Positions 1-9,700 of a stretch of DNA of 64,000 nt are shown here, one piece after another (position 1 is the first letter of the stretch; each line of letters starts with the position of its first letter). Under the pieces are notes generated by a model. That model made no database searches, was not told the DNA's origin, and saw nothing but the letters and a program-made list of their open reading frames with translations. Origin of the DNA: Clostridia bacterium (GTDB lineage: Bacteria; Bacillota; Clostridia; Oscillospirales; CAG-272); NCBI GenBank assembly GCA_017471825.1, contig JAFURQ010000018.1, positions 41,676 to 105,675 of the forward strand, read 5' to 3'. The position numbers and the translations under genes were made by a program.

Positions 1-56
1 TTTATCGCCTTTTGGTGTATAATAAAGTCAATGCTTTCACCGAAAGGAAATTTATT

Positions 57-1604
57 ATGCTTTCAAAGGTTTATTCATCCGGAGTTCTGGGCATCGACGG
101 CTATGAGGTCGTCGTGGAGTGCAGCTCCTGGAACAGAATTCCGCGCTTTGATCTCGTCGGACTTCCCGATGCCGCCGTAAAGGAGGCGAAAAACCGAGTT
201 CAGTCCGCCTGCGAAAATTCGGGCATCAAATTTCCGCCGCTTGATATAATGATAAACCTTGCCCCTGCCGACGTGAAGAAGGAGGGCAGTGCGTTTGACC
301 TTGCGATAATAGTTTCGATACTTAACAGCTCGGGGCTTGTGCCTCATTCGACCGATTTTTCCGATAAATGCTTCGTCGGTGAGCTCTCTCTTTCCGGAGA
401 GGTGCGCGCCGTGGGCGGCATCCTTCCTATGACGATTTCGGCGAGGGATAGCGGAAAGCGTGAAATATACGTTCCGTACGAAAATCGGGACGAAGCGGCT
501 GTCGTTGACGGAATAGACGTTTACGGAGTCCAAAATCTCCGATCTCTCATAGAGCATCTGCGCGGAAATTCAAGGCTCGAAAAGACCGAAAAAAGTGACA
601 CGGGGTTCGACTTCACAGGAAAAAGCCTCGGAATCGACTTTGCAGACGTTCGCGGTCAGTACAAGGCGAAGCGTGCCCTTGAAATCGCCGCCGCAGGAGG
701 TCATAACATACTTCTTATAGGCCCTCCGGGTGCGGGAAAATCAATGCTCGCAAAGCGCCTGCCCACTATTTTGCCGAACCTCTCGTTTGAGGAGGCGCTT
801 GAAACGACAAAAATCCACTCTGTAACGGGTAATTTGAAGGGAAATCTGATTACGGCGCGTCCGTTCCGCTCGCCCCACCATACCGTGAGTGCAGTGGGCC
901 TTGTCGGTGGCGGTACAAATCCGCGCCCGGGTGAAATTTCTCTTGCCCACAACGGAGTCCTTTTCCTTGACGAGCTTCCCGAATTTCCCAAAAGCGCAAC
1001 CGAAGCGCTCCGACAACCCCTGGAGGACGGCACGGTAACCGTAACACGAGCAATGGCAAAGGTTACGTATCCTGCATCGTTTATGCTCGTGTGCGCTATG
1101 AATCCGTGCAAATGCGGATATTTCGGCGACCCTGCAAAGACTTGCACCTGTACCCCCGCTTCGATTAAGAAATACCTTGACAAAATCAGCGGACCCCTTC
1201 TTGACAGAATAGATATCGAAATAGAGCTCCCCTCGGTTTCATACGACGAAATTTCGGGTAGAACCGCACCGGGAGAGCCCTCGGAGCAGATTCGCGAAAG
1301 GGTCAACCGCGCGCGAGCCTTTTCAAACGCCCGCCTTGAGAAAAACGGTGACAAAAGAAGGCTTCCGAATGCTAAAATGACACCGGATATGATACGCAAG
1401 TACTGTACACTTGACGAGGAAGCGGAGCTTCTCATGCGCAATGCGTTTGACAGCCTCGGATTTTCCGCACGCGGTCACGACAGAGTTCTTCGCGTGGCGA
1501 GAACCATTGCCGATTTGGACGGAGAGGAAAGAGTAACCGCCGACCATATTGCAGAGGCTATTATGTATCGCTCGCTCGATCGAAAATACTGGAAACGTCA
1601 GTAA
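57..1604 (+). CDS. comM: YifB/ComM family Mg-chelatase-like AAA+ ATPase
   Basis: 515-residue protein of the YifB/ComM family, cytoplasmic AAA+ ATPases related to magnesium chelatase subunit I and, in some bacteria, helping branch migration during natural transformation. The N-terminal ~190 residues are the ChlI-type domain S5 fold. Walker A GPPGAGKS is at residues 222-229, Walker B is in FLDELPEF, and a cysteine-rich NPCKCGYF segment is followed by the usual LLDRIDI sensor region and a C-terminal helical domain. The ATG at 57 is preferred over an in-frame upstream codon at 12 because AAAGGAAA sits just before it and family members start MLSKVYS-like. The gene stands alone, and the next promoter starts 25 bp after its stop. 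Family assignment is firm; the role in DNA uptake is inferred from relatives. Confidence 0.93.
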   Translation: MLSKVYSSGVLGIDGYEVVVECSSWNRIPRFDLVGLPDAAVKEAKNRVQSACENSGIKFPPLDIMINLAPADVKKEGSAFDLAIIVSILNSSGLVPHSTDFSDKCFVGELSLSGEVRAVGGILPMTISARDSGKREIYVPYENRDEAAVVDGIDVYGVQNLRSLIEHLRGNSRLEKTEKSDTGFDFTGKSLGIDFADVRGQYKAKRALEIAAAGGHNILLIGPPGAGKSMLAKRLPTILPNLSFEEALETTKIHSVTGNLKGNLITARPFRSPHHTVSAVGLVGGGTNPRPGEISLAHNGVLFLDELPEFPKSATEALRQPLEDGTVTVTRAMAKVTYPASFMLVCAMNPCKCGYFGDPAKTCTCTPASIKKYLDKISGPLLDRIDIEIELPSVSYDEISGRTAPGEPSEQIRERVNRARAFSNARLEKNGDKRRLPNAKMTPDMIRKYCTLDEEAELLMRNAFDSLGFSARGHDRVLRVARTIADLDGEERVTADHIAEAIMYRSLDRKYWKRQ

Positions 1605-1628
1605 TTTTCGGAAAATTTCAAAAAGCTA

Positions 1629-1657
1629 TTGACAAACGGTCAAGCGGTGATTATAAT
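1629..1657 (+). promoter_or_regulatory. Sigma-A promoter of the T-box/trpB transcript
   Basis: TTGACA at 1629-1634 and TATAAT at 1652-1657 are separated by exactly 17 bp, a perfect consensus promoter. It lies directly upstream of the T-box leader, so transcription should begin near 1664. Confidence 0.85.
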
Positions 1658-1659
1658 TT

Positions 1660-1923
1660 TCTCATAACCGTTGAGGAAGAGTAGTACCTCACAAAGACCT
1701 TCAAAGAGAGCCGCAGGCGCTGTGATTGCGGTAGGGATATGTGAGCGAATGGACTTCTGAGGGTCGGGGTGAAGCGAGTAGCCTCGGACGGGTGTTGCCC
1801 GTTACAGCAACGGTGTATGACAGTACACTGACGAGGAAGCTTTGCTTTGAAATCGGGTGGCACCGCGATAAAATTGTTTTATTGCCCCGAGCGCACTTTA
1901 GGGCTGCGCTCGGGCTTTTTTAA
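1660..1923 (+). promoter_or_regulatory. T-box riboswitch, Trp specifier (UGG)
   Basis: Leader of about 260 nt ahead of trpB. The diagnostic T-box core GGGTGGCACCGCG is at 1855-1867, which can pair with an uncharged tRNA acceptor end. It is followed by a strong intrinsic terminator (GC stem 1884-1917 with a T run to 1923). Stem I features are visible: an AGAGAG element near 1705-1710 and a likely specifier TGG followed by A at 1750-1753, reading tryptophan. Uncharged tRNA-Trp should favour the antiterminator and allow trpB expression. The T-box assignment is firm. The specifier is read by eye and agrees with the downstream gene. Confidence 0.93.
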
Positions 1924-1951
1924 TTTGATTTTCACAGAAGGAGACGAAAAA

Positions 1952-3193
1952 ATGAACAAGTACAAGGAGTTCGATAATTATTTGAAGGAGTTTCCCAATG
2001 AAAAGGGATATTTCGGAGAGTTTGGCGGAGCTTATTTACCGCCCGAGCTTGTTCCCGCATTTGAGGAGGCGGATAATGCATACGAGGCAATCTGTCACTC
2101 CGCACAGTTCATAAACGAGCTTCGCAGAATAAGGAAGGAATTTCAGGGAAGACCCACCCCCGTGTATCATTGTGAGCGTCTTTCACGCCTTTTCGGTAAC
2201 TGTCAGATATACATAAAAAGAGAGGATTTGAACCATACGGGCGCACACAAGCTCAATCACTGTATGGGTGAAGGTCTGCTTGCTAAATATATGGGCAAGA
2301 AAAAGCTGATAGCCGAAACCGGCGCAGGTCAGCACGGTGTTGCAATTGCAACCGCCGCGGCGTATTTCGGGCTTGAATGTGACGTTTATATGGGTGAGGT
2401 TGACATAGAAAAGCAACACCCGAACGTAATCAGAATGAAAATGCTCGGCGCAAACGTAATACCCGTAACCGAGGGCTTAAAAACTCTTAAGGAAGCTGTT
2501 GATGCGGCGTTTGCCGCTTATATGAATGAGTACGATACCGCTATTTACTGCATAGGCTCGGCGCTCGGTCCTCATCCTTTTCCCAAAATGGTAAGAGATT
2601 TTCAGGCGATAATAGGAATTGAAGCAAGAGAGCAGTTCTTCAATATGACGGGAATAATGCCGGATGCCATTTGCGCTTGCGTCGGCGGCGGCTCAAATTC
2701 GCTCGGACTTTTCACTCCGTTCCTTGCTGACCCCGTTGAAATTTACGGTATAGAGCCGCTCGGCAGAGGTGAGTCAATAGGCGACCACGCCGCTACTATG
2801 AAGTACGGCAAGCGCGGAAGACTCCACGGCTTTGACAGCTACGTTCTTGCCGATGACGAGGGCGAGCCGCTCCCCGTTTACTCTATTGCGAGCGGTCTTG
2901 ACTATCCCGGCGTAGGCCCCGAGCACGCCTATTTACGTGACACGGGTAGGGTCCAATACGCCACGGTGAGCGACGAAGAGGCAATGGAGGCGTTCTTCCT
3001 GCTCTCGCATTTTGAGGGCATAATTCCTGCAATAGAAAGCGCTCACGCCGTGGCATACGCCATAAGATATGCCAAGGAGCACAAGTCCGGCTCGATACTC
3101 GCCTGCCTGTCCGGCAGAGGCGACAAGGATATAGATTACGTCTATGAAAATTACGGCTGCGGCGAGCGCTTCCTCGAAAAATATCTCAAATAA
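1952..3193 (+). CDS. trpB: Tryptophan synthase beta chain (stand-alone)
   Basis: 413-residue PLP enzyme that condenses indole with L-serine to give tryptophan. It is of the classical TrpB1 type. The PLP-binding lysine is K100 in HTGAHKLN, and GGGSNSLG is the phosphate-binding loop. The C-terminal GRGDKD motif is intact and length is normal for the family. The ATG at 1952 follows AGAAGGAG at a good distance; an upstream in-frame extension runs back into the T-box terminator and is not credible. No trpA or other trp biosynthesis gene adjoins it, so locally it is an orphan beta subunit under tryptophan control, which points to indole salvage. Distant trp genes cannot be excluded. Confidence 0.95.
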   Translation: MNKYKEFDNYLKEFPNEKGYFGEFGGAYLPPELVPAFEEADNAYEAICHSAQFINELRRIRKEFQGRPTPVYHCERLSRLFGNCQIYIKREDLNHTGAHKLNHCMGEGLLAKYMGKKKLIAETGAGQHGVAIATAAAYFGLECDVYMGEVDIEKQHPNVIRMKMLGANVIPVTEGLKTLKEAVDAAFAAYMNEYDTAIYCIGSALGPHPFPKMVRDFQAIIGIEAREQFFNMTGIMPDAICACVGGGSNSLGLFTPFLADPVEIYGIEPLGRGESIGDHAATMKYGKRGRLHGFDSYVLADDEGEPLPVYSIASGLDYPGVGPEHAYLRDTGRVQYATVSDEEAMEAFFLLSHFEGIIPAIESAHAVAYAIRYAKEHKSGSILACLSGRGDKDIDYVYENYGCGERFLEKYLK

Positions 3194-3205
3194 ACCAAAA
3201 ATTCA

Positions 3206-3235
3206 AGACCGTTTCCACGTGGAGCGGTCTTTTTT
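3206..3235 (+). terminator. Intrinsic terminator after trpB
   Basis: GACCG/CGGTC stem with a run of six T, starting 13 nt after the trpB stop. Confidence 0.75.
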
Positions 3236-3312
3236 ATGTAAAATCGGGCACGTGCATTTTTGTGTAAAAGTGAGAAAAAAGTGGGCAAAATACCCAAATA
3301 TTTATAAATGTA

Positions 3313-3341
3313 TTGAAAATAAGGGGGCGCGATGGTATAAT
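3313..3341 (+). promoter_or_regulatory. Promoter of the secreted-protein pair
   Basis: TTGAAA at 3313-3318 and TATAAT at 3336-3341 with a 17-bp spacer, 56 nt before the start codon at 3397. Confidence 0.7.
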
Positions 3342-3396
3342 TATACTACTTAAAATAAATTTTTAGGAAATTTAGGAAATTTCAAAGGAGAACACA

Positions 3397-6300
3397 ATGA
3401 AAAACCTGACAAAAATTCTCATTGCTGTTGCACTTGTTGCCTTGCTTCTTTGCTCGATAGTCGTGGTTATCGGCGCGGATAACACCGTCGAGTACAAGGG
3501 TAAAATCGGCATACTGCAGTCTCGCTATCAGAATGTAGTAAACGCTGTGGATGACAAGGCGGCAGACCAGGCAAAGATTTTGGCGGAAACGTACGATTAC
3601 ATCGCAAGAAACCCCGTGAATCCTGACGAGGATCCCGGCGTTGACGATGAGGGCAATCCCAAGCTTTCGTACAATGAAATCATAACGCTTATGTCCGCTC
3701 ATTCCGTGAGAATCGGAAACCTTCTTTTCGATGAAATCGATAAGATTAAGGGCGCCGAGACGGATAAGATCGTTGCTATAAACGCGGTTTACGATCATAT
3801 CAAGGCGTGCCCGACTCTTGACGGAGAAGAGGGTGCAGCAGAGCTCGCGGCAAAGCTTGAGGCAAAAAATGCAGAGGTGCTTATCAAATATTTCGATACC
3901 ACCGAAGCGCTGGCGCAAGACAAAATTGCCGAAAAGCGAACCAATCTTTATGCTATATACGCACAGCTCGAGCTTCATCCCGTAGATGAAACCGTTGCGG
4001 AAAACGCTACCTTCCTTAACGAATGCAGCTTGCTTACATACGACGTGGCGCTTGCTTTTTACAATAGCTACACGCAGATACCCACAGTATGCCAGGGTAA
4101 CGTAAACACCGAGTGCAGTTACTGCAAGCAGGTTATTAAAGCCGCTTCCTGCGACCACGTGGACGAAGACGACGATTTGCTTTGCGACAGCTGTGGAAAG
4201 CCGTATGAAAGAGCACACTATTTTGAAAGATACAATGCGGCGCTTCAGCTCGAGCGCTTCGTCGCTCTTTGCGACATAACGGCAGCAGAGGAATACAGAA
4301 CGCTTAAAGGCAATATATCCGCCGCTGTTAATGACGTAAGTAAGGAATACGAGGCTAAGCGCAACACTCTTGACGAGCAGGCGAATTTTGACGAGTACGA
4401 GTACCTCGACTATTACGTCTACGATACCTTTGACAAGGATCCTACCTATAAGGGCATTGCAGAAAGCACAATGAAGGAGCTCTTTAAGTTCCATCATACC
4501 GACGCAAACTCGTACGTTGAGGAGAAAACCGATATTTATGGCAACACGTACCATAACGCCCATGCGCGCGGCGGTGTACACAATTTCATAGAGCCGTTTT
4601 ACGCAACGGGTTATACGCTCGGTCTTGTTTACGACTTTGATATGCTTCTGAGCGATGACTTTGAATTCTCATACTTCGAAGCACGTGAGCAAAGCGTTGG
4701 AATTAAAAAATTATTTACATTGTCCGGCAAAACAGGAGAGGAGCTCTCTATAGTTAACAATCCCGAGCGCTCCGATTCAGGCGTTAAAAAGACGACCGTT
4801 ACCGGTGTAATCGAGCGCGGCGTATGGACCCATATCACACTTACGTACGACAATGAAGAAAGAGTTGGTAAGCTTTACGTGAACTACGAGTACGTAATGG
4901 ATATCGAATATCACAACACGTGGAAGTTCCAGGGCTTCAGAATGAACTTCGGAAGCAACGGAACGTATTCACAGGAAATCGGTATTGACAATTTCCAGTT
5001 TTTCCAGGGTCCCTCGTACCGTATCTTTGACAAGTTCTTCTCTATGAACGAGCGTCAGAAGTTCGAGTATTACGTTGATTATATGCTTGACGGTAACAAG
5101 AACAGCCTTGGCCGTAACTCAGCGTACAACAAGGCGAAGAGCCTCGTTTCCCAGTACCGCGCACCCGAGGGTCAGGAGGAGACCGACGAATACGTTATAA
5201 AGTTTGACTCCTGTAACTATAACGAGGATATAAAGATTCCCGCAATGGCGGAGAATATTCTGATTCTCCAAGAGATGGTGGCAGAGCTTGAAAAGATGGA
5301 GATAACCTCCGCAACCATCGCGGATCTCGATAATGCTATTGCCAAGATAAACGAATTCGTCAGTGCAAACGGCGAGCTTATCAACAAGGGCGACACCTCT
5401 GCCGGCGGTTACCAGGATCAGATGCTTATTGTTTACGGTGTGCAGGCTGATATGGTTGCGGTTGAAAACGTTGTAGCATTTGTAAATGCAATCACCAAAT
5501 TCCACCGCGCGACCGGTTACACCATGATGACGAGATATTGGGATGCTGCTCGCGGAATCTATGAGGCGGCAGAGTTTGATCTTCCTGAAAACGCAGCTTT
5601 CCTCGCAAACGACCCCGTTGTTCTCGCTTTTGAAAAAGCTCTTAACGGAGAAGACGTTCTTCCCGAAGATGAGAGTTACATAGATATATTTGAGTATTAC
5701 GCCAGTGTTCCAGAGAAGCTTCTTGCACGCGCTGAAAAGGAAAATTCCAAGAGAATAATCGACTGTATTAACTTCATTGTTTCTCTTGAAGGCTACGAGG
5801 CAACCAAGGAATTCTGGGATGCAAACAGTGAGTATATTGCAAAATATGCTACCGTCGTTCGCGATATAATTTCGTCCGGTGCTTACGACCCGACTCTTGA
5901 GGGTGTAGAGGAATCGATTGCTATATTTGAGGAGCTCGATTTCTACTTCTACAAGCTTCTTCAGCAGGAGCACATAGAGTACATTACTGCACAGCTCGAC
6001 AAATACATCGGTGCAGAATCCATCATAGACAAGATGGGTGTTTGCGCAGTTGTTCGCGAATATATTGAAGCCTCCGACATAGCGCTTTACAACACCGATA
6101 TGTCCGAGGAAATGATCGAAAGCATAGATAAAGAGCTCAAAAAGCTTGAAAGTCTTGTTTCGAGATATTACGTATACGAGGGTGAGATTGAGCTCCAGAA
6201 GGAGGATTACAAGAACATTCTCGAGCGTAATACGACTTACTTTATAAACACCATAGAGCAGATGGATACTGTTCTCACCTATAGCGAGCTTGTTCCTCTC

Positions 6301-6720
6301 TTTGAAAAGGCAACCTCTTACTATTACGGTATAGACGTTGAAGAGGAAGCAACACAGGCGGCTATCGAGAAGTACGTAGGATACCGTGAAAAGCTTGAAA
6401 GCCTTGAGGCGAACGGCGCTATATTCATCGGCTACGTTAATACTCTTGCGGATGCAAACGAGCTTACCGGAAGAGAAAAGCAGGATGCAATCTACGTTGC
6501 ACTTGTTAACTGCATGAGCTACGCAACTCTTACCGACGTTGGCGTAGAGGGTGTTGCCGAAGCAAATGAAATTTATGAGGCGGCGCTCGCAGAATACAAC
6601 GCAGAGCTTGGCGTTGTAAAAACGGAAATATCCGAAACGGCAAAGGTAACCTGTGCCGTAAGAAGCGACTGTATCTCAACCACCGTTCTTGCTATCATAG
6701 GCAAGATATTTGAAGACTGA
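3397..6720 (+). CDS. Large secreted protein with LamG-like domain, function unknown
   Basis: 1107 residues with an N-terminal signal sequence (MKNLTKILIAVALV...) and no recognisable lipobox, so probably exported. Around residues 230-275 there is a cysteine-rich stretch containing a D-x-D-x-D-x-x-C-D-x-C module, also seen in three other exported proteins of this window. Residues ~380-560 resemble a concanavalin/LamG-like sandwich (GVWTHITLTYDN, YVNYEYV, IGIDNFQFF are typical strands). The rest is helical and acidic without a family I recognise, and the protein ends in a Cys-hydrophobic-acidic tail. It is probably cotranscribed with the heparinase-like gene 17 nt downstream, which suggests a role in binding or processing the same glycan. 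No catalytic motif is visible. RBS AAAGGAG supports this start. Confidence 0.75.
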   Translation: MKNLTKILIAVALVALLLCSIVVVIGADNTVEYKGKIGILQSRYQNVVNAVDDKAADQAKILAETYDYIARNPVNPDEDPGVDDEGNPKLSYNEIITLMSAHSVRIGNLLFDEIDKIKGAETDKIVAINAVYDHIKACPTLDGEEGAAELAAKLEAKNAEVLIKYFDTTEALAQDKIAEKRTNLYAIYAQLELHPVDETVAENATFLNECSLLTYDVALAFYNSYTQIPTVCQGNVNTECSYCKQVIKAASCDHVDEDDDLLCDSCGKPYERAHYFERYNAALQLERFVALCDITAAEEYRTLKGNISAAVNDVSKEYEAKRNTLDEQANFDEYEYLDYYVYDTFDKDPTYKGIAESTMKELFKFHHTDANSYVEEKTDIYGNTYHNAHARGGVHNFIEPFYATGYTLGLVYDFDMLLSDDFEFSYFEAREQSVGIKKLFTLSGKTGEELSIVNNPERSDSGVKKTTVTGVIERGVWTHITLTYDNEERVGKLYVNYEYVMDIEYHNTWKFQGFRMNFGSNGTYSQEIGIDNFQFFQGPSYRIFDKFFSMNERQKFEYYVDYMLDGNKNSLGRNSAYNKAKSLVSQYRAPEGQEETDEYVIKFDSCNYNEDIKIPAMAENILILQEMVAELEKMEITSATIADLDNAIAKINEFVSANGELINKGDTSAGGYQDQMLIVYGVQADMVAVENVVAFVNAITKFHRATGYTMMTRYWDAARGIYEAAEFDLPENAAFLANDPVVLAFEKALNGEDVLPEDESYIDIFEYYASVPEKLLARAEKENSKRIIDCINFIVSLEGYEATKEFWDANSEYIAKYATVVRDIISSGAYDPTLEGVEESIAIFEELDFYFYKLLQQEHIEYITAQLDKYIGAESIIDKMGVCAVVREYIEASDIALYNTDMSEEMIESIDKELKKLESLVSRYYVYEGEIELQKEDYKNILERNTTYFINTIEQMDTVLTYSELVPLFEKATSYYYGIDVEEEATQAAIEKYVGYREKLESLEANGAIFIGYVNTLADANELTGREKQDAIYVALVNCMSYATLTDVGVEGVAEANEIYEAALAEYNAELGVVKTEISETAKVTCAVRSDCISTTVLAIIGKIFED

Positions 6721-6737
6721 AGGGGAGGTAACTGAAA

Positions 6738-9700
6738 ATGAAAAACAATTTTTCGAAGATTATTGCGCTTATTCTTGCGCTTGCCTCTCTCGTATCTATG
6801 CTTACCGTTTTTGCGTGGGCGGATGAAACCGATACCGAGACGGATAGCGGAAGCAGAGAAGATATGTTCTTTGAGCCTGCGGAGCAGCTTCTTGTAAACC
6901 GTGATTTCGATGATGGCTGGAATGCTTATAACGGCGCCAATATGGATGCTATACCGACAACCCACAACATAACGGTTGACTATGAGGAATCCGAGGATTA
7001 CAGCTACAACTATTTCGCGCGCTTTGAATACGGCGATGCCACTGATTCAGCATATCTTAACTACTTTTACGACGCACGTATGATGAACGCGGGAACCGAG
7101 GTTATCGGTCTTTCCATAAAGGCTGACGATGCTTGTGAGGTTGGTACTGTACTTTACATAACCATCGGTTCACAGAGCCAAAACAAAGAAACCGCAAACC
7201 TGCTTGTTGTTAAGAATTCTGCGCTGTACGCGCTTTCTGCAACCGCAGAGAACTATCTTTGCTCCCTTGCAGATAATGACTGGTACGACATTGACATCGT
7301 TTTAAACTGGGACGACAGAACACAGGCAACTCTTACCTATATGGTTGATGGCGAGGTTGTTCTCGAAACCGCATACGTTTACAAGAGATATGAAACCGCC
7401 GGTATTTACAATCTCTATCTTGGCCTTGATAAGCTCAATGCCAGCAACAAGGACGAGAGAATCGGAATGAGCTTCTGTGTTGACAATCTTCGTATGTATC
7501 AGGACGTTGAGGGACCCATCGACCTTTCCTCTTACGGCTACGGTATATGGGTAGATACTACGCTTGAGAAAACCGTTCAGATTCTTGAGAGCGCAAAGCA
7601 GCAAACGGCAGAGCGCGCGCTTGCAGAATCACTTGCTATGAAGCTCGGTGTATCAAGTGCTCTTATCGAAAATGAAAAGATAGACATAACAGACTATTTT
7701 ATTCCTGCAATTATTGACGGCAAGGTAATGGTATCTCTCGAGCTTGTTCTCGCATATCTTGGATATCCTTACTACGTTCATTCCGATGGAAGCTCGTTTG
7801 ATATAACACTCAGTGCAGATGCAAACTCATACATAACGGTAGGACGCCAGACCGCAACGGTAGCAGGCAAGCTTGTTGACCTTGACGTTAAGCCCGCATA
7901 TGCGGAAAACACCAACGGCGATAAGGTTGTTGTTATTGCAATCAACGACATCGAGAAGATGTTCCCCGGTTGGCTCGTAACCTACGACGATATGGGTCTT
8001 ATAATTGTATATGAAAACTTCGCCAAGGAAGGCGAGGATGCATCCAACCTTATTAACAGACAGGATAACCTCGACACCATGCTTGAGATGATGAAGAAAT
8101 TCGTTTTCGATACAGTAACGGTTGACGAGAATGGCAACAGCCTCGAGGAAGAGGAGGCATATACCGCAACCGGTGAAAAAATCCTCGCCCTCGACGAAAA
8201 TCTTGCACACCCCTATATTTTCGCAAACCAGAGCACCTTTGACAGCCTTGCTGACGTATATGCTTCGAGTGATGCTGATGCAAACCTCAAGAGCTACATT
8301 GCAAATATGCTTGCCAAGGCTGATGAGTATTACAGCGAGGTTGCTGACGAAAGCGGTGAAACCGTAACCATTAAGAAGGGAAAGAGACCGCTTAACGTAT
8401 ATCAGGACAACAACCTTCGTGATGATAAGGAAACCACAGACGATCCGATTCCGGACTCGGATGACGGCTACAACCCCAATCTCAACGCTCTTTACGAGAT
8501 TGAGGAAGCAACCGAAAAGCTTGTATATCTTGCATTCGCATATCAGATAACAGGCGACGACAAGTATGCGGAGCTTGCATACGAGGTGTCCCTCGTGCTT
8601 GGCACCTGGGTACACTGGGGCCCCGGATACTTCGTTAACTGTGCTAATGCAGTAAACAATTTCGCAGTAGCTTACGACTGGCTCTACAACGCATACGTTG
8701 AAATCTACGGTGAGTCCTCTGTTGAGACACTTGCCCAGATTATCTATGATAAGGGCCTTGTACACGGCTACAACTCCTCCATAGGTAATTTCTGTAAGTT
8801 CCCGAGAACCTCCGGCCACGGTGACGTTTATAATACCCGTTCGGACTATTGGAACGCAATCGGTACCGCAGGTATGGTTATCGGCTCTCTTGCTATCGTT
8901 GGAACCGACGTATATGCGGAAAACAGCGAAGAGCTTGCATACCTTGTAGGTAACAACCTCATCAACCTTGCAAACTACGGTCTTGACAGATACGCTCCCG
9001 ACGGATCATACATTGATTCCGTAACCTATTGGGCACAGGGCACGAACGCATTTATGCAGCTTGTAATGGCTCTGGACAGCGCAACCGGCGATGACCACGG
9101 CTTTAAGGACGTATGGGGAATCAACTCCACCTTCTACTACGCTTGCTACATCTCGAACTCCGAGGGTGAGGCGTGGAATTACGGTGATGACGGTGTTGGA
9201 AGCATCGTATTCGGTGACTTGCTTACCGCTGACACTCAGATGTTCTACTATGCAGGTGCGATTCTGGGTGACGAGAATCTTATAGCTCTTCGTCAGAATC
9301 AGCTTGCAAAGGGCAAGGAAGCAACACTCTTTGACATTCTCTTCTATCCCACCGAGTCCGTTGAGAAGGAGGTAGAGCTTGAGCTTTACTACTACCTTGA
9401 GGGTATGGATACCTTCGTTGCAAGATCCTCTTGGGAAAACGGCGCACTCTACGTAGGCCTCATGGGCGGAGCAAACGCTCCTTCTCCTTACGCAAACGGA
9501 CAGAGCGGTGACTACTACGGCCAGATAGACTCCGGTAACTTTATTTATCAGAATCTTGGTATAAAGTGGATTATCGACCACGGTAGCGATTATTACAGCG
9601 CAGACAGCTATTTCCGTGCTGACAGATATAAGTATTTCAGAAACAGCGGTGAAGGTCACAACGTTGTATTGCTTACGTCAAAGACGAGCGAACTTCCTTA

